This document shows, one piece after another, positions 46,080 through 58,300 of a stretch of 64,000 nt of DNA (position 1 is its first letter; each line of letters opens with the position of its first letter). The DNA lies in NCBI GenBank assembly GCA_002633025.1, contig NMRB01000828.1, forward strand, positions 1-64,000, given 5' to 3'. Source of the DNA: Notospermus geniculatus (Eukaryota > Nemertea > Pilidiophora > Heteronemertea > Lineidae). The notes beneath the pieces are model-generated. The model worked only from the letters and a program-made list of their open reading frames with translations. It ran no database searches and was not told where the DNA came from. The position numbers and the translations under genes were made by a program.

Positions 46080-46490
46080 ACCTAGAGACATCACACTTGC
46101 TGATATCAGGGAACTCCACACCACCCACAGACATCACACTTGCTGATATCAGCTCCACACCACCAACAGACATCACACTGGCTGATATCAGGGAACTCCA
46201 CACCACCTACAGACATCACACTTGCTGATATCAGGGAGCTCCACACCACCCACAGACATCACACTTGCTGATATCAGCTCCACACCACCNGACATCACAC
46301 CAGGTGATATCAGGGAGCTCCACACCACCCACAGACATCACACTGGCTGATATCAGGGAACAGCACACCACCTACAGACATCACACTCGCTGATATCAGG
46401 GAACACCACACCACCTACATACAGACATCACACTCACTGATATCAGGGAACTGCCACACCACCTACAGTATCACACTAACTAAAATCATG
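46080..46490. repeat. ~43-bp minisatellite, about 9 units, with an n
   Basis: Unit: acatcacacttgctgatatc agggaactccacaccaccta cag. Some units lack aggga. The n at 46290 falls inside the array. Confidence 0.9.
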
Positions 46491-46794
46491 GAGCTTAAAA
46501 TTTGCATCAGGTTTTCCAAAACGTTTAGGGAATTCATTCTCCATGGTGGTTTGATAGGATGTGAGGGTTCATTAAAATCACTTTGACCACAGCATAGAAC
46601 TTCTCCCCTTTAGTGAGAAGCTCTGGCATCAACTTGACCTGTAATTAAAGGGGTACTACCCTCTTATGGATTTTGAATGGATTTGCTTCTAAATCAAGTC
46701 ATATCATTGTAAAGCTGAAAAACACACTTCTAATAGCTTGTAAATGGCATCGACAATGAAAAAGCACTAATACTGCCAGTTATTATCTTCACGT

Positions 46795-46903
46795 GGGGCC
46801 TGTTTCACAAAGTGACTTCAAGCTAATGATACCATTACTTCAATGCATTTTCCATTTGGTCAAAGATACCATCAGCTTAAAGTTGCTTTATGAAACAGGC
46901 ACC
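46795..46903. mobile_element. GGGCCTGTTTCAYAAAG foldback, copy 2
   Basis: ggggcctgtttcacaaagtg left and gctttatgaaacaggc right; the interior matches 27993-28101 (cttcaatgcattttccattt). Confidence 0.85.
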
Positions 46904-47291
46904 ACTGGCTAATTCTTTGACTACACTGGGTCTGCACTGAGGCTTTCTATACATGTACCTGTAGTACCGGTATATAAACATCATAACTCGCAATGTTAAT
47001 GCTATTATTCTAGTGGCATACATGTATGTAGGCTTATTGATGATAAAGGAACCCTGAATAATTCATGCTTAAGTGATCAGGTGTCTAATCCTGTTATGTA
47101 ATGCAATCAAGGACGTTATTAATAAGGAGTAATATGCGTCACATCAATCTATATACATGTACAAGATCTTTTTACTTGTGGTACTGAGACTGGTATAGCC
47201 CTTGAGATTTTTCTATGGTTTTACCTTAGTATTGTGGTATGGTGGGATTCTTATATTTCAGTTGGTCTGTAGACTAAGGTCATGGTATAGC

Positions 47292-47328
47292 CTTGGAGGA
47301 ATTATACTGTCAGTATAATTCCTCCAAG
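47292..47328. mobile_element. 37-bp palindromic mini-element with 7-bp TSD
   Basis: cttggaggaattatactg, a one-base centre and cagtataattcctccaag form an almost perfect palindrome. gtatagc precedes it (47285-47291) and follows it (47329-47335). A longer, interrupted relative is at 53317-53770. Confidence 0.75.
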
Positions 47329-47610
47329 GTATAGCCAAGCTCCTTTTAGTAACATTGAGAGAAGCGTATACTAGATTCCTTAGCCGATTCCTTCGTAATC
47401 TTCTGTTGGGGACATTCATTGAACGGAAAGGTGCTACTAGGTTGAAGATGAGAGAAAAGGTGGACATTGCTCAATTTTGATTAATGTTCCTTACTTGGCA
47501 CAATAAAAATTCTTCAAAATCTTCTCTCAATGGGTTTATGCAATACTTTTCACGTCGACTCTTAAGAGGCAAAACTGTGGTCCATATATTAGAGTTATGT
47601 TGTACCGTTG

Positions 47611-47910
47611 CAGGCTAATTTATGTATCGATATGCTTGAGCAATTTTTGGAGGTCGGTGCAGAATGTGGGGATCAAATGTTAGGTGACAACAAATGTAAA
47701 ATAAAATGTAAACTTAAAGTTCGGATGCTATTAGTAACCTTACCAACCATTGGAGTTACCCAAGAAATGGTAAAAGCATGTGGTAGACAAAGTTATGTAA
47801 CAGCTGAACCCTGTAATTATGGTGTGCACTGGAAGGAAGTTATTCTTAGTAGGATGATTTTAGGTGTGGAGCTACATGTCTATATTCCAAAGGTTTGCAG
47901 GGCTCTATAG
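47611..47910 (+). other. Unrecognised open frame, about 100 codons
   Basis: An open frame follows an acceptor-like tgtaccgttgcag and reads QANLCIDMLEQFLEV onward to a stop at 47908-47910. A second coding-looking stretch lies upstream on the same strand (about 47338-47478). I do not recognise either product; they could be transposon fragments or chance. Confidence 0.2.
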
Positions 47911-48600
47911 CAACCAGGTGTCACTGAAAAATATGTTTTTCATGCAGATTTTTGCCCCCAATGGCAAAGCCTGGTGCTCCCCCAGACCAGTAGTTTATGC
48001 AGCCCTGCTTTGTGGCTTCCTTCATCTCTTTGGCTGGGTTCACAAAGAGCTACATGGTACACGGATATGCTGGGGAACATGGCTTCACAAAGAATTCATG
48101 ACCATGAAACCTTTGTTTGCAGCCGTGTCTGTGTGAGTGTAGCTCTACGTGAACCGGCCTTATCGACCTATAGATCTGATCAACTCATCAGGTTCCCCCA
48201 AGTGTGAAATTCAACTGTAAATTGCAAAATTATTCTTGGTGTTTTCAGTACTGATCAGCTGATGTTGCTTTTTTGCACAACCAAAGGTTGTGAGGCGTAA
48301 CAAACTGTTCTAAAGTATGAAATAATGGTGAAGTTTCTTCGGTCGATGTCTGATACGGAACTGATGGTCATTAAGTGATGAATTCCATGACCGTCCACAG
48401 TCAATCCTCATGTTGCCCATTGTGGCTACTTAAAGTTATATATATCCAGCTTGCATGACCAAAACTAGGTCAAAATAATATGTACCAGTTTTTGTGGTAT
48501 TTGTAATATATCCATCTATGGTTTGAAAGTTTTGATATAGTAACTGGCGATTTCTAATCAACTCGGTGCATTGAACCCCTTGCAGCTCCTTTATGGCACG

Positions 48601-48670
48601 GCGCGTTGGCCTCGGCGCTAGAAGTTAAGCAATGGAGAGCGCGATCACTACATGGATGGGTGACTGGCAC
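48601..48670 (+). repeat. 5S rRNA-like relic (pseudogene or 5S-derived SINE head)
   Basis: gaagttaagcaa (48621-48632) and catggatgggtgac (48651-48664) correspond to the box A and box C region of 5S rRNA at the right spacing. The 5' third matches poorly and no complete 5S is present. Confidence 0.7.
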
Positions 48671-48738
48671 ACGTACAATATACATGTACTCGGGTGTCAA
48701 GTTGACAGTCTGAATAGTTTGACAAATCTAACATATCT

Positions 48739-48915
48739 CAGGCGCGGATCCAAGCAGGGCTGCACCTGCCGCACGCCCCCCTTTTGGCCAACAAATCTGT
48801 AAAATCGACCACGAAATTCTGAAATTTGGAGCAAATCATTGAAATTCACCGTGGATTTCAATGTTTCTAGCACAGTGCGCCCCCTCTTTCCCGAAATCCT
48901 GGATCTGTACTGGAT
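48739..48915. mobile_element. CAGGCGCGGATCC family MITE, decayed right end
   Basis: Starts caggcgcggatccaagc; the body matches 38985-39158 almost throughout; the right end ctggatctgtactgg is damaged. Confidence 0.8.
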
Positions 48916-49027
48916 TGAGTGAAATAAAGCATCTTTAGTAGGAGTACGACTAAGTCATCAAAGCCTACTATTCATCACTGCTGCTCGCCCTCATAGGTCC
49001 AGGGTTGGAGTTTAGGTGATGAGCATG

Positions 49028-49305
49028 CAGACGCGGATCTAGAGGGGGGGTTTTGGGGGTCGTGACCCCCCCTGCTCGCCACCACCAATTGTTTTTTTCA
49101 ACAGTTTGTGACAATAAGCAAAAAAACGCAAGAATAAAGCTTCTGTTTTGATACTGAGATGCCAGGAAATCGCATCTACGGCCTTCTAGATTTCAAAATT
49201 TTCTGGGGGACCCCCCGTTGGCGCAGGTATCTTCGGCGCCCGCCTACAACGACCGCTCTTGGCGGCCCTGACCCCCCTCTGCCAAAAATCCTGGATCCGC
49301 GCCTG
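49028..49305. mobile_element. 278-bp CAGGCGCGGATCC family element, different interior
   Basis: cagacgcggatctag and ctggatccgcgcctg ends, gcatg on both sides (49023-49027, 49306-49310). The interior (gggggtcgtgacccccc) is unrelated to the other members, so the family shares ends but not bodies. Confidence 0.8.
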
Positions 49306-52174
49306 GCATGGGTGGGTTCCTAGCAGTTTCAGTGGAGACTCTAGTTGCTGGGAGTATAGTGGCATAACATAGATGCCTGAAATCTATTTTGTTACCTTTC
49401 CTGATCAACTTGGCCAAACTTTCAGTGTGCATTTCCATCCAGCTTTTTGCCCGAGTTGATTATAAATTATCATCTGCTGGATTTGGAGATGTGGGTGACA
49501 CATCTGTATCTCTGATGCTACAAATGTATCTGTCTGTGAAATGAAATGAAAAAATATGACATGATAGGCTACTTTATTCTCCAGTTATCCATATTCAGAA
49601 ATGTGCATGTAATATGATAGGTGTGACATTTTGCTAACTGTAAATTGAAGTTATTTGTATTTAGGAATTCCCTGTAGTTATGCGCTTCAGATTGAGATTT
49701 CTGGACTAGTCTTTTGAAGCGGTTTAATAAATTTATGAAATACCAAGAGCAGTGGTACAAAAACAATAACTGTAGATGTTGTGGTCAGCTTGGTTAAGTG
49801 CATTGAAAACATTTGGTAATCCCTCTTTGTGGCTTTCTCATTTTAATGAAATGGTTCCAATCAGAAATTCACGTGTGGACTTTTCAGGTTTGGAATGGAT
49901 TCTGTATTAAGCGCGTTCATAACCTTGAAACCATAGCTATGATTACACCTGTTGAAAATACCTGTGTTTTTCCAGACCCGTGTCAAACCCATGTGAACGA
50001 AGAGATCACACTACTAAAACGCAAAAGGTGCGCTGCATGCACCAACTCTTCAGTCATTTCTGCATTGGCACACATTGTTGGAGGCGCGAAAATGACGTCA
50101 CTTAATGACTTAAGAACTAACGAAAACACGGGGATTTATTCAGACACGGGTTTCTTGAAGCCCGGCAATTCATAGGTGTGACCGCAAAAAACCCGGGGAT
50201 TTTATGTAGTGTAACGACGGCTAATAACATGGTCAAGATGTGTCATTGTCAAGGTCTTTTCATAGAGAAAGTCCATTCAATGTGCAATTACGAATTAAAC
50301 AGGCTGTGGAGGGTTCTTGGATTCTTTTGGGATCGTGAAGTGGGTAAGAATTTGTAATTTAGGACACCTAAAGTTTCTAAGGTCTTTACCAAGAATTCAC
50401 TGCGGATTAGAAAGTTGATAAAGCCTTGATCTGAGAATTTAGCATGAACTTTCCAAGTTGATAAAATATCCACCTGTGAAGTCAGCTGGCATGTGCTTAA
50501 GTTCATAGATATCTGAATTATCAACATTTATGGACCAAGACATGGTATGAGCGTCAAAAGTCATTTCATGCCATGAGATATAGAGGTGTGTTCAGGGGCT
50601 TGGCCATTTGGTACCATGCACCTTCCTTCAGTTTCCATAGCTGATTATTCAAAACCCAAATGACTTGTGTAATGTCCATTGTATCAAATCACTGGCTTCA
50701 AAGTTTCATTAATACCCAGACACATTTCTGAGTGGCCTTGCACCCTGAGGAGATGGTCTTTTGTTTGCACCTTTTCTACAATGACTGATATGTATAGCTT
50801 TTTATCAAAATCCTGTAATTACAAGGTTAAACAACAATAAACTAGCTGCTCATACAAACTGTAATGCCGACTTTATTACTTTTGTACAACACAGTGATTT
50901 CTTTGATTCAGGGAAAATCTTTGGATTTATTCATAGCCAAATCAACCAAGGACTAAATGTTCCACTTTTCTTTATGGTTTCCGATTTTTGAGATCGGAAA
51001 CCATATTGTGTCTGCCTGTCTGTCTGTTCAGTGCTTCCCACCCTGTAACTTTGTTCCTGCAATAGCTACAGACCTGGAAATGTGACCTACCCCCGAGGTA
51101 ACATGACCTATCAAAATTTCAGGTCTCCAATACCTTTAATGGTGAAATTGATATATCAAAGGTTGAGGTTTTGTCTGTCACACTTTTGTTTCTTGCCAGG
51201 TAGACATGCTCAGTCTGCACTTTCCGACACCACAGTAATTTGGCTCGAAGAGGTAATAAGCAAGAAGTCAATCTCCAGAATTCACGAATTTTCGACCCCA
51301 ACCGGGGTCTTTTTCAAGTGGAACTTTACAATCTGAAACTCTAGAAAGGACTGAGCTGAACCCCAAATGTAGAACTAAACACCTGTGTAGACAGGATGAG
51401 TGAGCAATTAAGGAAAGAATAGTGTCCAAGAGGTAAAATGACCTTTTAGAGGAGCCCTAGCCTTTTTGCTCTGGGGGGCATTTGCCCCCCCCCATCCCCG
51501 CTACACGCCCCTAACATTCCAAGGACCACCATTCCTTTCGCACCTGAATACCAGAGGTCAACAAAGGGGCACATGCATTGTGTCACATGGCTTTTGTTTT
51601 GGTAAGGTGCTACCACCTTTCGACAGTTTACATAATTTGCATGAAAATCACTTTTGGCCGACTTTCGACCAATCAGAGTCGATCAATTAGCGTAAGCCAA
51701 TCAGAAAGCAGCCCGCCAAGCGTCGGTTATCACCCGGCTTGCGGATCGAGTTGTTACCGTCGCTGCTCAATTTCCCCAATTTTATCCGATTATTGAAAAT
51801 CGATTTCACTAATAAAGGTAACTAGCCTTTTCTTTGAAAGTTCAGGATTATTCTGAATGATAAATCATTGCGTACACTGGTTGTGATGAATAGATATTCG
51901 GTCGCAAACGTGCGTGGCCTTTGTTTCTGTGTCAAGGCCGGTCGCTTTCCTATGAAAACATGGCGCTGCACACCACCGTCGTCCTCTCGGCGCATCGTCT
52001 TTTCTTCTGTCGTGTCTGTTCTGGAATGTCTGGTAAAAGTTGATGCTTCGCCAGCTCTATGAGGGGTTTACGACAGCTAGGCCTAGCCTGAACCCTTGGG
52101 ATGGGCTAAGGCAGGTAGGCTGATGGCAGTGATGCAGCAGCCAGAAGTCAGAGAGAGTGAGAGTGATCATGGTG

Positions 52175-52737
52175 ATGCAGGTCAGGTGGCGCCATCGCAG
52201 CATCATTCATTCAAATGAGAGAAATGATAGGATTTGTCAGTATTGCAATAGTGTGCAAATTGGTGATGAATACCATTTCCTTTTTGAGTGCAAGCTCTTA
52301 TCTGATTATAGGATTCAATTTATTCCTGAGTATTATAGAAATAGGTGTAGTACTCAGAAAATGACAGAATTAATGAATAGTGATGATAGAGAAATCATAT
52401 TCAGAGTAGCAAAATTTGTATTTTACAGTTTGAAACTTTATAGATCAAGGAATATTCGTTAGCCTCCGTACTATAAAATTTCAAAAACATGTATACTATA
52501 AGTAAATCTTGTCAAATTTAATTTTGAATTAATAGTCACAATATATTGTGCAATCATCTTTATGGTGAATCAACTGCTGCATCAAATTTATATTTTTGTA
52601 GTTTCATAGTTTATTTTTGTATCTTTTAGTCATTGTAGAACCCCATGTATATGTAAATGTACCTCATTATACCACAAGTGTGGTTTGAGTGGAATATATT
52701 TTCGTATTTCGTATTTCGTATTTCGTATTCATTCATG
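52175..52737 (+). mobile_element. 3' end of a non-LTR retrotransposon
   Basis: The frame 52175-52462 ends a reverse-transcriptase polyprotein: RICQYCNSVQIGDEYHFLFEC, a Cys/His motif (CxxC-x9-H-x4-C) typical of the far C-terminus of LINE-type elements common in marine invertebrates, followed by about 50 residues to the stop. A ~270-base A/T-rich 3' UTR leads into a tail of the 7-base repeat tttcgta (about 52699-52730), as LINE tails often end. The element is 5' truncated, with no RT core. Confidence 0.75.
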
Positions 52738-53316
52738 TTCATAGCAGGCAGGAATTGAGTTCCCACCCAGGCCAAGAAATAGACGATATCACTCCAAAAG
52801 AGTGCATAGGGCCTGAGTCCTGACGTGATGACGTCCCGCCCGTGATTTCATGATGTCTTGACCAGACGTGAGACGGAAAAATTCCCGACGGCGACGTCAT
52901 GATCGCTGAAAAAAGTGAAACAACTGGATTTTTTTTGAGGCACGTCGTCATGGAGTTCAAAAATGACGTGCGGGATGTCATGACTAGGCCTTAGGCAGGG
53001 TTCCTCCAGGTCCTTTAAAACCATGAAAGTCCAAGAAGATGAAATGCTTAAATTTAAGGCCTTAAAAGTCCATAAATATTGAGAAAATCCTATAAAGTCC
53101 ACAAAAGTCCTCAAAAAATAAAATTTCTGGTGTTTTTTACATTGTCTCGTTAATTTCTTTCTGTCAAGAAAGAGTAAAAGTCGGATGCGTACGCCGGTGC
53201 GCATATCCCGGCTTCTGTGTAAGTCATTAAATTTTACATATTTGATACCATGAAAGTCCTCAAAAGGTCCATGAAATTTTACAGCTGTCTGGCGGAGGAA
53301 CCCTGCTTAGGCCTAC

Positions 53317-53770
53317 CTTGGAGGTATAAATTATAAAAAAATAGTCAGTATAATTCCCATTTTGGTTCCCGAAGCCACCGCTAGGGCTAGAAGGCTTCGG
53401 CTCTGGCTGCCATTTTCGCGACAAAAATTTGGTCGCGGATCTCAGTGCGCATGCGCGGATACCGTTATGTTGACATCCCGGGCTATTTTTAGAATGGAAA
53501 GCCGGTAACCACGTGGGTGCTAATGTGATTGAACACGCCGAATCGTGCGAAATGGCGCACCGAGGAAGTTTCTGTTGATGAGAGAGTAGGTATGTGTTGC
53601 AGATCTGTATCAAAAAGTCAAAATAATCGCCGTTTTGTAGACCGGAGGAGAACGAAATTTTACCAGAAAATGGACCGTTACGGTGACGTCAGCCACAAAA
53701 TGGCAGCCAGAGCCGAAGCCTTCTAGCCCTAGCGGTGGCTTCGGGAACCAAAATGTATAATTCCTCCAAG
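53317..53770. mobile_element. Mini-palindrome element split by a nested MITE
   Basis: Left piece cttggaggtataaatta to tataattcc (53317-53357) and right piece tccaag (53765-53770) rejoin to a 47-base palindromic element like 47292-47328, flanked by the 7-base repeat ggcctac (53310-53316, 53771-53777). The MITE 53358-53755 lies inside. Confidence 0.75.
53358..53755. mobile_element. 398-bp MITE, 59-bp perfect arms, 9-bp TSD
   Basis: Both ends start cattttggttcccgaagcca and stay identical for 59 bases (to ggctgccatttt). The target duplication is tataattcc at 53349-53357 and 53756-53764. The 9-base TSD and long arms fit a Mutator-like element. Perfect arms imply recent insertion. Related to 16516-16747. 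Confidence 0.9.
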
Positions 53771-54629
53771 GGCCTACTGTCAGGTGCTGCACACTTCTTT
53801 TGGAGTGATCTAATAGGCCTATTCAGCACCTGGTCACTTTCATTTTCAACACTGGAGGCTGGAGCTAACAGTGCCAGACATAACTGGACAAAATTAACAT
53901 GCCAACATTTAATCACACAGCTTCAGAAAAATAAATTGCTGAGTGTTCCAATATAATAATGTGAACATGGTGAAAGCACTCCTGGACTGGAGTAAAGTAA
54001 AACCTGCGGCTTGGATGTGGGCAAGTTCAAATTTTGCCCAGCAAGTAGGCTATATTTCCTGTCTTCGTTGCAAAGGCTGAAGTGAAAGATAAAATCTCCA
54101 TCCACTCCTTTCGTGTTTTGACATTATATGATATGAAAAATTTGGATGTGATTTGGGTGCTGTGAGTGTGACTGTGGACATGGTCTAAAAATAATTTCAT
54201 CTTTTCAACAAAGGCTTACATGGGCATGATGGGTGCATTCAATAGCTGTTAGTGTTAGCCCATTTGCCCTGACTTGAGAAATATTGACATCGCAGTAATT
54301 TAATTGAATTCAGTAGGCCCAACAAATTTATTAAATACGATATGTTGTGTATTCAGTCTTACAAAAATGTAGCATTCTTTAACTTCATTCATGCTTTCTT
54401 ATCCAGGAAAAACTTTGAGTTTGGGTCTGAAAAAGTCCCTATCCTGTGACCACAAACCCTGTCTATTCCAACATGCCTTCTGTGGCTAAAACAAAAGAAG
54501 GGGTATGGTGTTGACACTCCTGAGTTCATAAGGAAGTTGAGTAGAACTATCAAGACTTTGTCTTCCTCAATTACATATTGTGTACAGTACAACATGGACA
54601 TATTCTGCATGGGGACTACATTGTAATTT

Positions 54630-54716
54630 TCCTCGGGGACTAATTTTCCGGGGACGAATTCTCCTCAGGGACGAGTTTTCTGGGGACAAATTTTCCTCGG
54701 GGACGAATTTTCCTAG
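54630..54716. repeat. ~20-bp minisatellite
   Basis: Units of ttttcctcggggacgaa, four to five copies with substitutions. Confidence 0.75.
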
Positions 54717-55335
54717 AGCCGTACATGTACATGTAGGCTATCCATCTGAAAACGTCAGACTACCACTTCATTTGAGTACATGTACATGTATGATGGTGAA
54801 CTTCATCATGAATATCTGCCATTTCAAAATTGCATCGAGTATATCGAAGCCTAATGAGGTTTGCATTGCAATGGAAGACCGGGCATCTTGATATTGTCTA
54901 TTTTAACTTCTTTCTTCAGGAGATTTTTACGTTAATTGTTGTGGGTTTGTTGTTGCTGGCATTAACCTAGAGTGGAACATTGGCATGACACATTACTGTG
55001 AACTAAATTTTATCTGCCTGGGTCTGAATTATTTACATGTAATCATGAGCAAGCCATTGTTTTATGGTTTTAGAATAGAAAACACTAAAAGTTAGGGGAG
55101 ACTAGGAACCTTAGAAAAATAATGTGTCATACCAAAATTCTCTCTGTATGCAAAATTCATGTCTACAAGAATTCTACACAAGTCACAAACTCTTTCCTCC
55201 TAGGAAAAGTTTGTAAAGTGGGATTCTCGTAAATATGCTATTCCTAGCTTTTTGCTTGCTGTTGATGGTGGTTTAAATGTGCACTCTTTTCTTTTTCTCA
55301 GACGTAGAATAGAAACTACACGTTAGATTCCTAGC

Positions 55336-58300
55336 ATGACCAGCAGTCCAGAAAAAACTCTTCAACATGATGTTGGGGACTATGTATTCGCACACTGGAA
55401 TGGTTCCAAAGGACTGTGGTATCCCTGCAAAGTAATTGACAATGTAGGAGAATATACATTAGAATTTGAAGATGGGTCCATGCAGCAATTGCCAGAAAAG
55501 CAAGTTCGAGTAAGGTTCAGTCATCTTTTGCCTCTGCTTCTCCGCAACACCCCATGATGTAGATGGAATGGTACATGTACCCCAATCCATTTTACTAAGC
55601 ACTGCACATCATTCTCTGCTCTGGGAAACAGTGAACAACAAACATGTCATTTGTTCAGGTGGTCCACTGAAAGTGAAACTTCCGTTTGGAGGAATTCCAC
55701 GTACTCCCTAGAGGATGTTTAAAAATGTATCTGCAATTAACTTTGATGTCCAATCTAACTAATGACCTATTCAGTCAATTTTGCCTACTGATTTGTTGTT
55801 CACTGGGGAAACAAATCTTGTGCTTTCAGTTGTGCATGTAACATCTGCATAATTGTCGCACTATCTTTGTCTTTAGATTGAGACATAAATCCCCCACTAC
55901 ATGCACACTCAACTTTCGTTATTACGTGTACGTGACTGTACATGTACATGTAGTCATTGACCTCATGATACATCTTTTTTAAAATTCTGTGGAATTTGAG
56001 TGTTTTAGGCATGTGGTCACCTGCGGTTCACATCTGGGTGACTGTCACTCAGTGACAGTCACTACATGTACGGTGTATGTCAGAATGTTTTCTTATCACA
56101 CCTATTAACATAGTCTACTGACCTTCCCTCTCCACATTGCACTGGGTTCGTCTGTCTGTAAACCTTGTATTAACTTCAAGTTAAGGGCAGTAAAATTTTA
56201 TTCTGTGAGTGCTGTCGATAATGCTATTGCTACTTTCATACAAAACATGAAAAATCTTGGTACCAGCAAGAAATGAACAGTTGTATCACAGGTCAGCACT
56301 TGGTACATCGTGGACCTTTTAATGAAAAAATGAAGAGATCAACTTTAAGTTCAATGGCAATTGTTTAGTGATAAGACTAAGAGCGGGGTGTCCAATTCTC
56401 CTGTGCATAGGTCATGTGAGAGTTCTTGGCATGAATGGTGTGATTGGAGGGGTCAAAGTTGAAAAAAAGAGTCCACTGCTTGAACAAATCGCGGCTTTCA
56501 TAAATCAGCTGATTGTGTGGTGTACCAGTATGCCTATGATTACCATACATGTAGGCCTTGTGCATAGAGTTCTTTTGTAATTGAAAATTTTAGGGGTAAG
56601 TATGGCATGCATTCTCTCCTTCCCACCTTTCATGCCTTTTGCCCTTTTCACACTAACCCATAAACTTTCATTATCTTTATGTGATATGTGTTGTAAATTT
56701 GTAGTCCCTCACTCTAACATTCCCAGCAGTATTTAGTAAAATATCAAAACATATATCAAAACATATAGTGCACAATGTGCAATATTGGCACAGGGCTGGG
56801 TTGCACAAAACTCATGTTAGCGCTAACATGATGTTAGCGCTAACATCATGTTAAATGACGTAAAATGACAATGGATTTTGACGTTAACATGAGTTTTGTG
56901 CAACCGGCCCCAGAACTATACTACTACCGGTACTATATACCATATGTTACTACCGGTACTATATACTATATGTTGAAAGCGCACATTTTTTTTTTTTTTT
57001 TTTTTTTNTCAAACGGCAAGGCCTGATACTACTACCGGTACTATATATTTATGGCACTGCAAACATGACAAAAATACTAACAAAGGGCTTCATTAGGTTG
57101 GTATCATGGAGGGCTTTGAGAACTGAAGTAATCTTGAGAACCAACACACCATGTCCTCAAGGCAGAAGAAGCTACTCCTGTACTGATCCATTTTTAAGCT
57201 GGCATGAAGCTACCTTTACATTCAACAGGCTTACAGCTTGAGAAATGTTCTAACTTTCTTGTTATGTTATTGTTTACACTTTATAGACAAGAACATGTGC
57301 AAATTCATGAAGCATACTCAATTTTTTTAGGCGGAATACTCGTTCCGTCAGCGGTCTCCTGCTCGTAAACGAGCTAGATCAACTTCGCGGGGACGGAGTG
57401 GACGGGGAAGACCAAGAAGTCGAAGCCGTAGCCGTGGTCGACCACGAGGACGCAGTAAGACTCCCACAAGGCCGGAGAAGCCTCCGCTGGAGGATAGTCC
57501 ATCCCCTAGTCCTCCACCTAGACAATCAAGAAGACGAGCTGCAGCTGATATACCTCCAGCTGAACCTGTTCAGGATCAAAGAGCTGTGACACCTACAAGA
57601 CACTCAGCCAGATTGGCAGCTAAAGTGGAACCAGTACGTGTTTTGTTCTTCTCAACCCATGATGCACACGTCACTACCTTATATTTCTGGATAGAAATTG
57701 GGACTCGCTGCTGTTTTGTGTATCTTGAATGAATTGCCTTTGGCTTGGAATAAGGACCACAGTTTTATTGTACTTTGCTTGTACATGTTGGAAGATGTAC
57801 ATGTACATCTTTTGATAAAATCCTGATTGAAAATTGTATTGCTTATGATGTCACTGGCAAAAATATCAGTTGTGCAGTAAACTACATGTACTCTGATTTC
57901 TTTCAATTTCATTTTAGGAGGCAGCAAAGGCAGAAATACTTCAAGAAATGGCCTTGGAAGCGCACAAACGGGTGGGCAAGACAAGGGAAGTTGAGTTCGG
58001 TGGTCCTATTGGGGCAGCTTTTATGATTGGCCTCCTTCCTGCTGTTGTCTACTATGTGAATATGGCTTGTACAGCGGTAAGCATTTCTTGAAGAAGTTGT
58101 GAGAGAATAGTTCGGGTATGACATGGGTCTGAGTTCAGAATCATCGAAATATGTGGCAGGGTCCATATTTGTAAACACACTAAGTCAAAGTGTGATACTT
58201 ATCTTTTGTGTTGAACATGTACTTTGGTGTCTTCATATTTCTGTAGATTCTCATCTATGCCCATGATAAAATGGATCATGAAAGTCTACACATGTTCATA

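Larger units (their letters stand above)
41210..55300. other. Gene-poor interval between Ena/VASP and LBR
   Basis: Apart from the repeats listed separately, I see no host exon in this 14 kb. Unlabelled parts over 300 bases: 41210-42150, 43545-44545, 44800-46075, 46910-47285, 47915-48600, 49310-52170, 53780-54625 and 54720-55300. Part of the 5' end of this interval may be Ena/VASP 3' UTR. A small palindrome of ggaattccgcat words lies at 41848-41890 and cagaattccacat words at 42340-42400. Confidence 0.4.

Noticed and set aside
49813-50175. 120-codon plus-strand open frame
   Set aside because: No family recognised; the region has repeated acccgtgtc/gacacgggt words suggesting a decayed repeat.
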